Source of the DNA: Ophioderma brevispina
Taxonomy: Eukaryota; Echinodermata; Ophiuroidea; Amphilepidida; Ophiodermatidae
Direction of reading: 5' to 3'
Assembly: GCA_023653785.1 (NCBI GenBank)
Contig: JAMKCH010044044.1
Span: forward strand, 17,783 to 81,782
DNA length: 64,000 bases
In this document: positions 34,511 to 47,100 of the stretch, in pieces
Layout of the letters: each line of letters opens with the position of its first letter
Position numbering within the stretch: position 1 is the stretch's first letter
The notes under the pieces: model-generated
What the model saw: the letters and a program-made list of their open reading frames with translations, nothing else
Told to the model about the DNA's origin: nothing
Databases searched by the model: none
Position numbers and translations under genes: made by a program

Positions 34511-34941
34511 TGTTTTGTTTGTTTTTAAAGTGTTGATAGAAATAAAGCAGTTTTCACCTGCTATATTAATTAAGCATTGTACTTATTTGTTGCGCAATTG
34601 CGGGACTTCACCAGATCTATAAATATTTTGTCTATATGTGCAAACGTTAAAGTTGAAGTATTTGTGGGCAAAGTGCACATGATCAGCAAAGTCACATGCG
34701 ATTGACGGTTTATTATTGTTTACATTATAATTTGTTTAATTTGTTTAAAGGGTTTGATAGAAAAAAATAAGCATTGTACCTATTTGTTGCGCAATTGCGG
34801 GACTTCACCAGATCTATAAATAAAACTATCTGTATTTTGTCTATATGTGCAAACGTTAAAGTTGAAGTATTTGTGGGCAAAGTGCACATGATCAGCAAAT
34901 TCACATGCGACTGACGGTTGATTATTGTTTACATTATAATT
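34511..34941. repeat. Tandem duplication of about 215 bp, two units
   Basis: Units 34511-34730 and 34731-34941 share GTTGCGCAATTGCGGGACTT, ACCAGATCTATAAAT, GTGCAAACGTTAAAGTTGAA and AGTGCACATGATCAGCAAA. Unit 2 has a 12-base addition (ACTATCTGTATT-like) after AATAAA. The first part also matches 31040-31115. Confidence 0.85.
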
Positions 34942-36125
34942 ATCAATGTATCAGCATAGACATACAGCCAGATTCTTAGTCGCTGACTATTGCCCACTAT
35001 AATGTACACTACAATATGCATGAGAATACACGAGATATTAATAAATATACAGCTAAGGAGTTGTTGAGTACACAACAAGTTTCCTCAGCAGTACCCGCCA
35101 TATGCCCTACAATGTTGGAAATAATTGTTGGAACACTTTGAATGATTTTCCGAAAGCTGTTGATTCTGTTGATTATGATATTGCCATTAACAGTGTCATT
35201 AGGAGTCTTACCAATTCCCCCAACACTGATTGATTGGAACTGGGAAGAGTAGGTTGAAGGAGAAGTTCAGCTTTCACTCAATTTTCGCTTGAGTCAATTG
35301 AATCAATTGAATCAAATTGAATCTAACCTGGGTGAGCAATGTAGGCCATGGTAGTGAGTGGAATTGCCAAGGTTGTAGGACGTAGGTGACGGTAACTGAC
35401 AGGTACTTACTGAGGCCACGAGTAATATAAAAAAAGTACCCCTCACAGCTATCTATCTTGCAGTTACTGTGTATTTTCCCCATTCACTGTGCACACAGTG
35501 CATTCAATAGGCCCATGACCTGTCATGCTCACTCTCTGCTTAACGCATAGGACATGAGATAACTCGTGTCGCGAGAAAAGTGCTCAAGGGATTTTCTTCG
35601 TAGAAACTCTAATTGTAGAATATATTATCATCAATAACATATGTGAATTTTATTATGATAGAACATTCAGAAAAATCCGAAAATGGTTAATTTATAAAGA
35701 GTGTATTTCGGTAGGGCATAATGCTAACAAAAAAAACACCAGTGATTGCTGTGTAGATTCAAGAGGGCGCCATGGACAAACGGTTAGACCTATACTCTTC
35801 GTAGAAGCTGACAACCAGATAATCTTATTCTCTACAAGGTGATGTAATTTGATTGACATACGGTGCTGAAAAAGATCCGAAACGACCATTTTTAACAAGG
35901 CTTCTAACATGTGTAAAAACTGGCCTATTGACCAATGTTTATGCACACAGTGTGTAGGTAATCGCTCATCCATAGCATGTCATTAATCAGTGACTGGATG
36001 GTGCTCTGTGAAGTGGGAATCGTTTACATAAGGTCCAACTCATGAATGGATTCATGTCACAATGATTTGGTTGGGTGGGCAAAAGGTCGAGGCCCGTTTA
36101 CAGTGGACACTAACTGCACTATGTC
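34942..36125. other. Unassigned non-coding DNA
   Basis: Contains a short TTGAATCAA tandem (35293-35322) and the near-palindrome CACTGTGCACACAGTG near 35486. The 93-codon minus frame at 35692-35973 has no recognisable motif. Confidence 0.4.
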
Positions 36126-36129
36126 TCTG

Positions 36130-36370
36130 CCTCTATGTATTTTGCTGCCGGTGTAATAAAATACAGTGTCCGTGTGACTGAGTGCCCTACCACCCATCTA
36201 GCCATTGTGTTCTCCATTGAGTGCTATACGCATCATTTGTTTCAGCACTGTTATCAAATGGCCTCGTCTACAAGGTCACGGTTTATTTCGTTAATGCTGA
36301 CATGGTAGCTTGGACACTCTCTCATGGGGGACACTCAGTTTATTTACACCGGCAAAAGGTTTTGGCACAT
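36130..36370. mobile_element. Miniature element, family F copy 2
   Basis: The ends read TGCCGGTGTAATAAAATAC and GTTTATTTACACCGGCA, which are inverted, followed inward by GTGTCC and GGACAC. The interior matches 24830-25110 directly and 50175-50400 in inverse orientation (GAGGCCATTTG, ACAGTGCTG, AGATGGGTGGTAG). A non-autonomous DNA element; target duplication not resolved. Confidence 0.55.
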
Positions 36371-36691
36371 GTAATGACACCAAACGTTCCATTGTTAGTT
36401 TAGTGGGTAGAAATCGGTAATTGTGTCCTCGCATTTTTTCTGATATAGAGACATTCATTAGAAATTGATTTCAGGGGGGTACATGGGACTCCCTTCAACC
36501 CACTAAAGTATATTGTTAACTCTTTTGTGTTTGTTTATAAGCTTAAGTTTATAATTGTGCAGAATTCCTTGACTACTACTACTGATGTTAGAATTTATTT
36601 GTATTTAAAAGTAACGTCAAAGATATGTATTGTGTACATAATATTACTATTCAATCAATGAAAGGACTGGTTTGAATTAGTCATTGCAAAG

Positions 36692-36720
36692 TGAGTGTGT
36701 GTGTGCGGGTGTGTGTGTGG

Positions 36721-36751
<31 letters not shown>

Positions 36752-36764
36752 TGTGTGTGTGTGT
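36692..36764. repeat. (GT)n microsatellite
   Basis: An almost pure GT dinucleotide array with a few substitutions. It creates a cysteine/valine-rich open frame that is not a gene. Confidence 0.95.
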
Positions 36765-37038
36765 TGCATTTTACGGAATAAATCCCAACATGTTCAGAAT
36801 GACTATTTCTATGAGAGACGCATTTTAACACTGATTAATCTATTTTCTAGTAACGTGTTTTTTCATGTACATAATAATGTTTGTCTTGATACTAATTGCC
36901 ATGTGAAATAGCTAAGCTCACATCGGTACTGCTATGCCATATATACCACACATTTACTGCATCAAAACAAAAAATCCGATTCAACTCAAACTTTGGAATA
37001 GAGCAGTTTAGGTGACTGTCTTTAATTTTAGTTAACCA

Positions 37039-37570
37039 CAGGGTGAGTCAAAAAAGAAGTACAACTAAATGAGGGATTTTGAATGAAGAAACCCAAATGG
37101 ATTTTACCAAATAATATTAATTTTATTACGTCTTGTGTTAGATACCCTGTTTAATCAGCTTTCACAAGAATTTTAAATTTTGAAATCGATCATGGCATTC
37201 AACGGCTACATTTTGTGTGTGAAGGTATCCATTTTCAGCCCCGAACAAATTGCACACCGACTGTACACTTGCGACTCATCACTATGCAGCATGAGGGCTT
37301 TCCTGAACTTTATTCAAAATGTGTAATTAATGGACCATATGCTCAAATCCCAAAGCCGAATGTAAAACCAAGTGTGTAACTTGTTCGGTCTTTCACATCG
37401 GGTACTTTTGACTTTTACAACTATAACTTTTGAACGCGTGAGTCTATGTTCAGCCGTAATTTTTCTATGAGAGCTTATAAAACAGTGGATTACTAAACGA
37501 AGAAAATTTTGAATAGAGGGTTTTCCATGACAAATTGCTCAATCTGGTTGTACTTGTTTTACTCACTCTG
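37039..37570. mobile_element. 532-bp element with CAGGGTGAGTC termini
   Basis: The left end is CAGGGTGAGTCAAAAAAG then AAGTACAACTAAATGAG. The right end is the inverse of CAGAGTGAGTAAAACAAGTA followed by CAACCAGATTGAG. The inverted repeats run about 35 bp with scattered mismatches. A lone CAGGGTGAGTG end also occurs near 40876. There is no coding capacity. Confidence 0.6.
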
Positions 37571-37674
37571 TATTTTCAATTAATACAACAAATATATATT
37601 TCTAAATCTCTGATTCTGCCTTAGGGAACGAGAGCACAAAAACCCAAAGAGACAGAGGTGGCAAAAGCGAGATA

Positions 37675-37700
37675 AATAAGGAAGAGAGAGAGAGAGAGAA
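37675..37700. repeat. GA simple repeat
   Basis: Short (GA)n run in AT-rich DNA. Confidence 0.6.
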
Positions 37701-37854
37701 ATTGGCAGAAATTTTAAATTGAAATTATTTACCATTGACAGTGACTCCGTGTATTCGCCAAATTCGTCTAGATGACATCGTCCGTCATTTCGGGTTACTA
37801 TCCCACCCAGCTGTATAAATAAAAAAATATATATATGCAAATGAAGAAAACCAA

Positions 37855-38051
37855 TAGACCGTATTCAATAGACAGCCATGTTGGTGGACAAGATAGATGC
37901 ATTCCAGTACTACAATACATTCACCTGTTAATGATCCCTGTGCAATCGCTAAACATGGATCAATCGACAGCTTAATGTATTGTAGTCCTGGAATGTATTC
38001 ATCTTGTCCACCAACATGTCTGGTGGCTGACGTCATATTGATTACGGTCTA
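37855..38051. mobile_element. 197-bp hairpin miniature element
   Basis: The termini TAGACCGTATTCAAT and ATTGATTACGGTCTA are inverted. Longer inner arms follow: ATGTTGGTGGACAAGAT, GCATTCCAGTACTACAATAC and their complements. TA is at both edges, which suits Tc1/mariner-type insertion. The unpaired loop is about 50 bp. Confidence 0.7.
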
Positions 38052-38886
38052 TAGTGGCTTACAAAATGTTACCATCTTTACATAATTCGTTCTATTAAAT
38101 TTTATACGTAACACAGTGTGTAATGCGGTAGATTTGTTGTTTAATACTGGATTTGATATCAGCTATTATGAGGGGCGATTGACACGTTTTGAGTAAGAGG
38201 GAGAAGGATTTGAGCTGTACAGACCCCACGTACTGTATAAGTATTTTCAACTCATCAAACATGTAGAAAGTTTGGAGTTACTTTTTTTATAATTTGTCTA
38301 CAAGAACAACTCGACTTTGTAAGTCAGGCCCTCCAACCCTCTCAAATATCAGCTGTTTTAGAAGATTATAGGGATCGCCAATCTTCAAATTCTCATCAAA
38401 AAACCCCACTTCAAGAGCAGAATTACTAAAGGGGTCCACGAGGAAAGAGAAGTCACACAAGGAGAGGATATCCTGTCTTGGGATATCGTGCGAACATTTG
38501 TTAGTTTGTTAATGTGGCATGGAAACCAAACAAGATGACTGCCACCTAATGTCTCACGTTCCATTTGCTAATTTGAAACTGCTCATTTTTAAGATTTGAT
38601 AGGTTTTTTGGTGCCTCACTTGCAAAGTTTGATTTGCCATTGAAATTAGTCACATAAAACTGTCCACATGTTCATTTGGTAAGTTGAAATACTTGCACAA
38701 TAAGTGGAAAATGTACAGCGCTTACCTCCTACCTTAAGCTCAGAACTTTTCTATCGCCCCTAGTAGATGGGGAGATGAAGAGTGAGGTCCTTACAAGCCC
38801 ATGTCCATTAACGGTGGAATTATACTTCATCGTCAGACGTCTGTTAACACTCGTTCCAACATGTTTTGAGCGCTAGATGCATTTAC
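38052..38886. other. Unassigned non-coding DNA
   Basis: No gene or repeat partner recognised. Confidence 0.4.
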
Positions 38887-39425
38887 TTAAAGCAATAATG
38901 GCACATTTTTTAAGAGCGCCCCCAATTTTCAAAATTTTATATTTTGGCACAGTTACGTTGATGATTGTCTAGGAAACTATACCTGCGAACGAGAATGCTA
39001 AAAAAATGCGTATTTATCATAAAATAAGCGATTTTGTAATAAGAATTTGGATCCAGATTGGACTTAACGGCAGAGCTGGAAATGCTACGTTTATGTCCGT
39101 CCATGATGAAATAGTGCCACCTCGAGAAAATAACCTCTAACTTGATTTGCCTGAACCAATAAAACAACTAATCGATGACCGTAGACACGTACATGGCGCT
39201 ATTTCCCGGCTATTTCACATTGGAAGGCCGTTTCCAGCAGCCGTTATCGGGATCCCGATAATAATTATTCTAATTACAAAATTCCTTCGTTTGTGAGACA
39301 CAGACATTTTCGAGCTTAACCATTAACAGGTATGGTTTACTAGCCAGTTACCAATGCAACCGTGTAAAAATCTCAATTTTTTTAAATTGGGGCGCTCTTC
39401 AAAAAATGTGCTAATATTGCTTTAA
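38887..39425. mobile_element. TTAA-flanked foldback family B, intact copy
   Basis: The 539-bp element's termini are TTAAAGCAATAATGGCACAT and the inverse of TTAAAGCAATATTAGCACAT, both continuing into AAGAGCGCCCCAATTT-type sequence. TTAA lies at both edges (38887-38890, 39422-39425). It contains the unfilled TTAA site (39316-39319) that corresponds to the family A insertion point at 18827-18830 in the other copy. There are no open frames of note. Confidence 0.75.
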
Positions 39426-40020
39426 CGTACACATTGGGTGAAAGGTATGTTTCAAAAGCTAGCGTCGGCAGACGTCTATTGATGAAGTATGAAATTAAGC
39501 AAAACTACATGACATGAGGCTCTGATATTCTATGAAGTTTTGAGAATTTTCTTACAAGTCCATCCCCTGCGGTGTGAAAGGAATCGTCTGTGGCGTAGAG
39601 TAGTAAATGTCGGGCGTGTTTTCTCCACCCAATCTGGTCCTGTATATCAGGTAAACAAAACATTCAAACAATGTTACCAAATTTATTTTGAATTTTACAT
39701 TTTACTATTTTGAATTTTCTTTTTATCATTATTGAGCTAGGGTTCTCATGCTATTTGAGAATGGATTATACTGACAAAATACTCTATGTTCTGTGTTGTT
39801 AACCTATTTATCTATTTGATTTTATTACTTGCCTGTTTTCAATCAGAGTTCACAACTTATTATAAGCCCTATTTTTTCCTTACCCCTCAAAAAGTGACTT
39901 TAAGTGTTCACAGCTTTTTGACACTTGTTTTGCACCAGTCCTGAAGAATCATTTAAATTGCTCCTTTCTTAACCCGACTTAGTAAAACGCAGTAGCTTTT
40001 TTTCACTTTTTAAAGCACCA
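39426..40020. other. Unassigned non-coding DNA
   Basis: Nothing recognised apart from AT-rich sequence leading into the LINE remnant. Confidence 0.4.
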
Positions 40021-40032
40021 GCACTACACATA

Positions 40033-40260
40033 ATGGAACATCTCTTGGTCTGTCCACTGATGGAGCAACAATGCACAGACAAGAAGGACCTTGTGGAATT
40101 CGGTGAAGCAGCAAGATGTTGGTCACCTTCTCTGGCTAGATCATATTGAAAAACCACTGTATTTGGACACGATAAGAAGAAGACTCTTTGCGGTTTAGTG
40201 AGGAACGCACATTTATATATCAAAGAGGCATGGCAGTTTAGGCAGCCAAATTTTTAGCAC
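40033..40260 (+). pseudogene. LINE reverse-transcriptase 3' end remnant
   Basis: The frame from 40033 reads MEHLLVCPLMEQQCT and then DKKDLVEFGEAARC, ending at a stop at 40149. The pattern H-L-x-x-C-P, then C-T, then D-L and E-A-A-R-C resembles the short cysteine/histidine region near the C terminus of non-LTR retrotransposon polymerases. The neighbouring frame continues with HIEKPLYLDTIRRRLF (from about 40138). I see no upstream reverse-transcriptase motifs, so this is a 5'-truncated, broken copy. Confidence 0.5.
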
Positions 40261-41000
40261 TCCTCAGTGTGGCGATTTTTTGTTTTCGTCTCACTTTTTA
40301 AAAAAACTTCCATGCCTCCTTTGATCTAATGTGCATCCCTAAATTTGCAATACCTTTATGAAATGTTAATCTCTTCTGAAGATCTTTTCGAAATGGCGAA
40401 AATCAAATTCATAAATGTTATTTATTTTGTTTCGTTTTTAAAGTTGTTATTAATAAGTTTAGGGCTTATAATAAGTTTGGAATCCTCGATCTTAAAAATA
40501 TAGGAATTAAACATCTTTTTTTGAAAAGCTTAGGGGGGATCATAATTGAAATTGTAGCCATATTTACGTGTATAATTATTATATACGACCGTACAGACTG
40601 TGCCTGAATCAAAGCGTCCATACGCCCTCCAGATCATTCAAGATTAGCTGATGGCGTCTATTTTGTGATTTATTCTGTGCTTGCAAAAACAGAACGTAAT
40701 GACTGATAAACAAGAATCACTATTTTGGTTCATGTTACTAGTTGTTAAAATTTGAAAAGAGAGGTAATATTTGAAATTTGATTTCAAGTTGCACAAAAGC
40801 AATTATCCTGCTATTGTCTGTAATTTTTTTAACTTCTATATGATTCTTTAAATGTCTTTATGATTGAGCCTTTACAGGGTGAGTGTAGAACAGATATTCA
40901 AAATAGCAAACACATAATGAACCATCCACCTCATTGGCAACTCGCATATCTAGAAATGAATTAGAAGTTCAGATGTCCCTTATTCACTTCTCAAAAGCGT
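40261..41000. other. Unassigned non-coding DNA
   Basis: One isolated transposon-like terminus, CAGGGTGAGTG, near 40876. Otherwise nothing recognised. Confidence 0.4.
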
Positions 41001-41004
41001 GAAA

Positions 41005-41095
41005 GCTTACTCTCTTTTGGAGTGTGTGATTTCACTCTTTTGACAGTGCAATTTACTCTTTTAGAGTGATTTTCACTCTTTGACGTGATTTACAT
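41005..41095. repeat. Short tandem of ACTCTTTTGGAGTG-type units
   Basis: About four units of 20-27 bp based on CACTCTTTTRGAGTG, each partly self-complementary, followed at 41106 by a T-rich run. It may be the end of a miniature element with repeated termini. Confidence 0.5.
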
Positions 41096-41202
41096 GGGTA
41101 TGATATTTTTTTTTTTTTTTTTCCACGTTGAATACATTTATGTATTACATGTTGGACCAGAAATTATTAAAAACAGCAGAAAATGCCAGACGTAGATCTT
41201 TT

Positions 41203-41518
41203 TAAGAATAATAATAATAATCAGTTTTTATATATGCTGGTCACCAAAAACAGTCTCCAAGCGTGTTGCCTATTATTATATACAGCCGCATAGGAAATCG
41301 TCCCCAACAATCACTTCGCTTCATCTAGGTGGCTGCCGGCCAAACGCGACATCTCTATCAGCACTTAAATTATAACTCCATAAATGACAGCTTTCCCAGC
41401 TTTCGCTGGTGAACGAGGCAGTTGAGATTAAGTATCTTTCCCAGAGACACAAATCGGATTTTTAACGATCTTGAGACTAAGAGTCCTGCACTTTTCCAAG
41501 GACCACACGTGCTCTCCA
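41203..41518 (-). mobile_element. tRNA-derived SINE, copy 2
   Basis: On the minus strand it starts near GAGAGCACGTGTGGTCCTTGG, matching the A-box region of the SINE at 5002-5632. The B box has decayed (CAAGATCGTTAAAAATCC in place of GTTCGA). The body shares GGGAAAGATACTTAATCTCA and CGAAGTGATTGTTGGGGACG. The tail reads CACGCTTGGAGAC, TTGGTGACCAGCATATATAA and ends in a TTA repeat. The tail fits a LINE-like 3' end, which is how such SINEs borrow LINE machinery. Confidence 0.7.
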
Positions 41519-42023
41519 AAACTATTCAAAACATCCAAGCAATAGTCAAAAGAAATTTCGTGTCATAGGAGAATAGTATGACGTTCCAAAGAATTAAACA
41601 TTATAGGAAATAAAATGAAATACACACATAATACATACTGAGAATCTTGTTGTGTTGCTGGTAAGGGGCACGATATTCCGAAAACCAAACGGTGGGACGC
41701 ACTTTAGGTCTTCCGCCGCACATGGATCTTCATATAGACTGTGACATTAATAATAATAAATATATGGCACATAAAAAACTGCAAAGTACAACACACTCAA
41801 CAATACTAACGGCAGAGAAAAAACATTTCAGACCATAATGAAATGCGACACTTAATGACTTAATGAATCACTCAAGCGATAGGTAAGTACACTTGTAAGC
41901 GAAACGTGGAATATTTTTCGAACGATTCATGGAACAAGGGACCAAGTACAGGGCTCTCGCTATTTCATCTGAAAAGTCCTTATTTTCTCAATGAAGTATT
42001 AATTACCACAGACATTTGAACAC

Positions 42024-42280
42024 AAAGGTATTTACGTATAGATGAGTTAACATCAATGTTTACAAACACAAGTTAGCACAACCCCCCATGGTCTACTGAC
42101 ATGTTAGAGGTGCGAGAATATGCTCATACCGTTACAAAAAGCAATTCAATTAGCCTTGTCACGCCTGATTGAGCGCGAATTTTAAAAGCACAACCCTGCA
42201 GGTGCTCACGCATACTGCAGGCCAGTGCTTTGTTCGTTGCGCGCGTTGACGTCACATGTTAACTCATCTATATTACCTTT
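42024..42280. mobile_element. Miniature element with TAGATGAGTTAACAT arms
   Basis: AAAGGTATTTACGTATAGAT then GAGTTAACAT on the left, and ATGTTAACTCATCTATATTA then CCTTT on the right, are inverse copies. The internal palindrome-like CGCGCGTTGACGTCA lies by the right arm. No coding capacity. Confidence 0.6.
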
Positions 42281-42302
42281 ATATAGTGTGGTACACAAAT
42301 AT

Positions 42303-42550
42303 AATCCCGCCCTAAAAATCCGACGATGTTGAAATGGCCATCAACGTGCTCAAACTGCTTTCAAATGAACGCGCTAAGCCAGATGGATAAATTCTAAAAC
42401 TTCCAAATCATGCTTCGTATCAATGCATACGGGACACAGGGCAATAACCAAACACATTACGCTAACAACGCTCCTGGCATTTATATTATAATGCACCTTC
42501 ATACCTTTTTTATACAGTAATTTAATCGTTCGGATTTTTTAGGCGGGGAG
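42303..42550. mobile_element. Miniature element with CCCGCCTAAAAATCCGA arms
   Basis: The left end AATCCCGCCCTAAAAATCCG then ACGAT and the right end ATCGTTCGGATTTTTTAGGC then GGGGAGT are inverse copies with one-base gaps. ATA/TATA flanks suggest a TA target. It sits only about 20 bp from the previous element. Confidence 0.6.
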
Positions 42551-42764
42551 TATAGTTTATAACATTTTCATCACGGTCACAGTTCATCTGATAGCAGTAG
42601 ACAATTATAAAATTTTACAGAAACATTTACTGGGAACCTTTTTTAACTCACAAATAGCTTACCCGGTGAAACAAAATAATGGTCGATCAGTTTAATAAAG
42701 GGATGGCTTTAAGGAAATGACGTAGGCTACCAGTAACCATTGTCATTTGAATTCCTTATACTGA

Positions 42765-42910
42765 ATATGGGTAATTGGGTTTATAGAGTTATGTAGAAAG
42801 GACCTGTTATTGTTTCTGTGTTAGCTGGTTATTACTACATGTTTAGATGTGATAAATAAGAAACTCTTACACAGACAATAACACACTCCTTCTATATCTA
42901 GAGTACGTAT
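42765..42910. repeat. Weak inverted repeat
   Basis: GGACCTGTTATTGTTTCTGTG on the left and CACAGACAATAACACACTCC on the right pair with mismatches around a spacer of about 70 bp. Possibly another worn miniature element. Confidence 0.35.
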
Positions 42911-43676
42911 ACCATGTTGTACATAAAAGCAAGGGGAATCGCAACGGTGGCTGGTTATAGCGCCATTTCATAAAAGGTCACTTTTGTTTAAATTAGAGTA
43001 CATATAGTGATTTACTTTCAATTGGAAACTCACCTTTGTGGAATCAATTCTACGTAGGGTAATGTCAGCTTTTCTACAAATGCTCCAAATCCCAATCGGA
43101 AATCTTTGTAATGGCGCCATCTTCTCCACTACAAAAAAAAAAGATAAATTAACACATTATTTATTACAGTTCTTTGGTATATTCCCATTCCGGAACATCA
43201 GTAGCCACATTGCATCATTCACACTCATGTGTGCACCCACAGACAGACAGACACATACGCATACAGACAGCCACACCCGCGCAATACCTATAATTAAATA
43301 TGCCAGTTTATTCTTCTTGTGATACACTTGTGCTTCTAGATACTCAAGACAGACCAGCTCACTATTACACCTAAGACATAACTCCCACCTGGTAGTAATC
43401 TTCACGCCAAGAATGGTCACCTTAACCCAGATTCGCACAGGACTCGGGCGCGTCAACGGCAATATGCACCGATGGAGGTTGCGGCCATTTCCAGCCTGCC
43501 AACGTGGTTTTCCATCACAGATTGCGGACAATCCCATTCTCAATGATGCCCTACCTTTCGTCCAACTGTGTACCTAGATTCTCAAACCCCAACCAATCAC
43601 AAGTGAGCTGGCCTCCACCTTTTTACAACAATTTAACTGCTGCCTCATACGCAAAAGTCACCACGAGAGAAACGAT

Positions 43677-44198
43677 TTAAGGGACACAATGTCATGCAAT
43701 AATGCAACAGAATAAAAGGACCCTAATGAAAAAACCTTTTCCACCAATTTTAACACAAATTTGGGTTATTTTACATTTGTAAAAAAAGGGAAAGTAATTT
43801 TTTAAGCTTCACTTTCTTAATCCAAGGAGGCTGACATTACTCCCAGCATTTTATATCAACTTTGACAGCTGCCGTCATCAGCTCACAGACCATTGATCTT
43901 GAATATTGTTAATCCCAGCTAGTCCACCTTCACTTTCCGATCACTATTTACTACAAGCCGGATACAATGTCTGAATCCTGGTTTGAATGCTTTTGAATTG
44001 TGCATAAACATGCTAGATCTGGTTAGGATTTCAACACCTTGATTTTCGTGGCCGGAATGCCACACTGCCACTAACTCTTGCTGTTTTACTGTTTTTTACA
44101 GAAGGTAAACAACCAAATTTTTTAAATTGTGAAGTGGGTTCAGTAAGGGTCCATTTCATTATTCGAAATATTTTTTCATGCCATTTTGTCCCCTTTAA
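43677..44198. mobile_element. TTAA-flanked foldback family A, copy 2
   Basis: Begins TTAAGGGACACAATGTCATG and ends CATGCCATTTTGTCCCCTTTAA. The right arm shares ACTGTTTTTTACAGAAGGTA and TCAGTAAGGGTCC with the copies at 18252-18830 and 60880-61413. The left arm is more diverged. Confidence 0.65.
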
Positions 44199-47100
44199 AT
44201 TCTCAGCTATTATGTCTTTTGTACTTTTTTCCTATAATTCATGTTGAACATTTATTGAAGAAAGTGACTTTGCTGTAACATCATGTTCACAACAATATTT
44301 TCTAATTTCCCAAAGAGGGTGCTTTTCGCTTGCACAATTTTTATGAGGCAGCTGTAATGGTAGGGCTTAGCCTTAAAATGCCTAATTTCACGTCGAAATT
44401 TTGATGCCATATTCTAGTTTTTCAAACATCGTTTTCCATTTAAGATATGTTATCTTCAGTCGTTCGCTGAAGAGATACACACGCGTGGTGCTCCTTTATA
44501 CATGAGATTGTGTAAGGTTTATCGTTAGGAGCAAATCGCCCTTAGGTGATTCTAAGGTCACTTCTTAATCAAACAAGTGTTTTACGTAGTCTGGCCAAGC
44601 TCAATATAATAACTCAATTTCTACGCCAATATGAGGCTTGCGATATTTAGACTAACACTGTCCAAATGAATTATGTCAATAGAAGATACGGATCTTTTAC
44701 TTACATTTCTTGATTTCCATCGATGAGAATATCCCAAAATAGAATATTTCTCTTGTTGTTAAAATGACAATTGGGGGTACAAAGAAAGCACACCAATCCA
44801 TTGAGTGGTATTAACCTGAGGTGGCTTGGATGTACGCAAGCACTTCCTTCACAGACTTTCTGGATATTAACCTTCTATGCAGTAATACTTCTCCAATTAA
44901 GTATACGACTGCGACAACAAATGATGGGTTGCCATTTGAGGGCACTGGACTTCTTTTAAGTCAGTTTGGTACCGGGCTTCGTTGAACACTGTTTTTCGTG
45001 ATCGTAGGGGGCGATCCTCAGTCATACTAGTTGGCATTTTATTATGCATCCTTTGATGTTTATCAACAGGGATTGTTTCTGTGTTGTGTTAAGCTTCTTT
45101 GTGATTCCCGCGTAAAAATAATGCTTTATAGTGCGTAAAAGACCACCACTTTTTTGCTGGGTTAATACTTGATTGTAGACAACAAAAACCATGTTTATAT
45201 TACACAGATTGAATACTTAATTTTACTTACCCACTTTCGAAAGACAGCAGTTCGATCATAAAACCTCGAAGTGTCTAATTTTTCCAACAGACTGCACTCT
45301 TTCATCTTTTCTTTCGATCTTAATTGCTCTTTCCTCTTCAACTTATCTCACATGCTCTTGCCTACTTTCACGTCAAGGCAATCTTCTTACTTTAATAAAG
45401 TACTGTGTTTCTCACATTGCTTCTCCAATTTTGATTTTGAATTTCCCTAAGCTATATCGATACTGAAGACCGCAATTGTCACCAAATCCTTCAATGGATA
45501 TACGAGAGCAAACGTCCCCTTTTAGCACGAAGAGGTCGTGGCAAGTTCGATCGACACATTTATCTCCCTGCGTGACCAAAACATTGTTGCTTACCGCACC
45601 GTTTATTCCTCTTCAGCAGTTGAAGGGCTACAGCTGAAGTTTAAGGCAAGCGACTTAGTGCTGGGCGGTATCTCATGGGAGTGATACCCTATCCGTTAAT
45701 TCGATAATAGACACAGTATAACAAGTATCAACTGAAAAGGTTGTCCTCAGTGGGACTGCTAATATGTCATGAAAGAGAGATCATCTCGCCTATCTGTTAG
45801 TGTGGAATGGTGGGCAATTTTCGACATCGTCATTATAAACGAAACAAATAGTGTCTATTTATGCTAGTCCCAAAGTCAGGTCTTAAAGTAGCTAAAGAAA
45901 GGAGCACTTCTACAAAATGAGCAAGTTGAATGAAGGAACTACATATTAACCCTTGAGAGGGGTATCCTGATAAAAGGTTTGACTGCCAGGCAAAGGACGT
46001 ATAACTTGGGGTATTCTTACAACAGCTAATTGACATACATCCATCCTGCTAGTTTGGGCGCTTATGATGATTAAGGCACTTTAGTTCTACACATGCACGT
46101 GTCGGACAGGTGTTTACATAATACAGGCTATTCAAAACTGTTAAGACGTAGTACCCGAAGGACGTTACCTTAAGTTATAGGTACTCTTGTAACAATTGTA
46201 CCACTAGTTTTGTAAGCCCCGTCAAATGGTTAATTTTTAAGACAAAATGCGATAGACATTGATGTCTTCGTACTCGATAGCTTTCTTGTAATTCGTATAT
46301 AGTTCATAACTATGCGCGAGTGACACATTTTAATTGTTAGAAACTATGCAAGATTTTAATTGGCGTTAATAAAAGAAACGCATGGTTATTTGAATAAGAT
46401 AATAAATTAATATAATAAATGTACATAGAGCCTATTTTGTAGGTCAATGCCACCCGAATTTAAATATAATATAATAATTAAAATCCATTTGCTTAAACAT
46501 TCCCGAATGGTTTTCATGTGCTTTCAAGAACATTCGGAAACGTACCTTTGAGATATGAATTAATTACGTCAAGCAATTTGCAGCCGATATTCCGGTCAAG
46601 ATTTAAGATGCATATTTGCGTCACAAGTTCTCCTTGACGATTTCCCATTTTATTTATTTCGAGATTTTGAAGTATTTAATGATTTGAGGACATCTTGGCA
46701 CTACCTCATCGTAAATGGCTTCTGACTTGGCTTAGTTAGAATTTTTAGAAGATAAATAATAAATAACTCTTTATTTTCTCTTTTTTCTTCCAATTTTTGA
46801 TCATATAGCCCGTATATATTATGTCTGTTTTGTTTTCACATTTTGCTTTAGAACTTTAATCAGAGATTATTTAAAATTCTTTAACTGTGTTGTTTTTCTC
46901 CTACAGTAATATTTTTGGAATCAAAGACTTTTAACTGATGATTTTTTTTCACGCTTGTTAGAATATTATTATTTAATACTTTTTTTTGCATCGTTTGGTC
47001 ATAGACTTTGATATTATTCTTATTTCTGTAAATATTCTTTTTCTTTTTGCCCCTTTCTGTGTCATTTTGTGTGGCTTTTAATTCCATCGTAGTTTTCCTT

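Noticed and set aside
35692..35973. 93-codon minus-strand frame
   Set aside because: No family signature, no repeat partner, and no supporting neighbours.
36684..36911. Cysteine/valine-rich 75-codon frame
   Set aside because: It translates the (GT)n microsatellite.
43157..43543. 128-codon minus-strand frame as a host exon
   Set aside because: Part of it is a CA-rich simple repeat. I see no domain, splice-site logic or paralogue. It may deserve an RNA-seq check but is not supported here.
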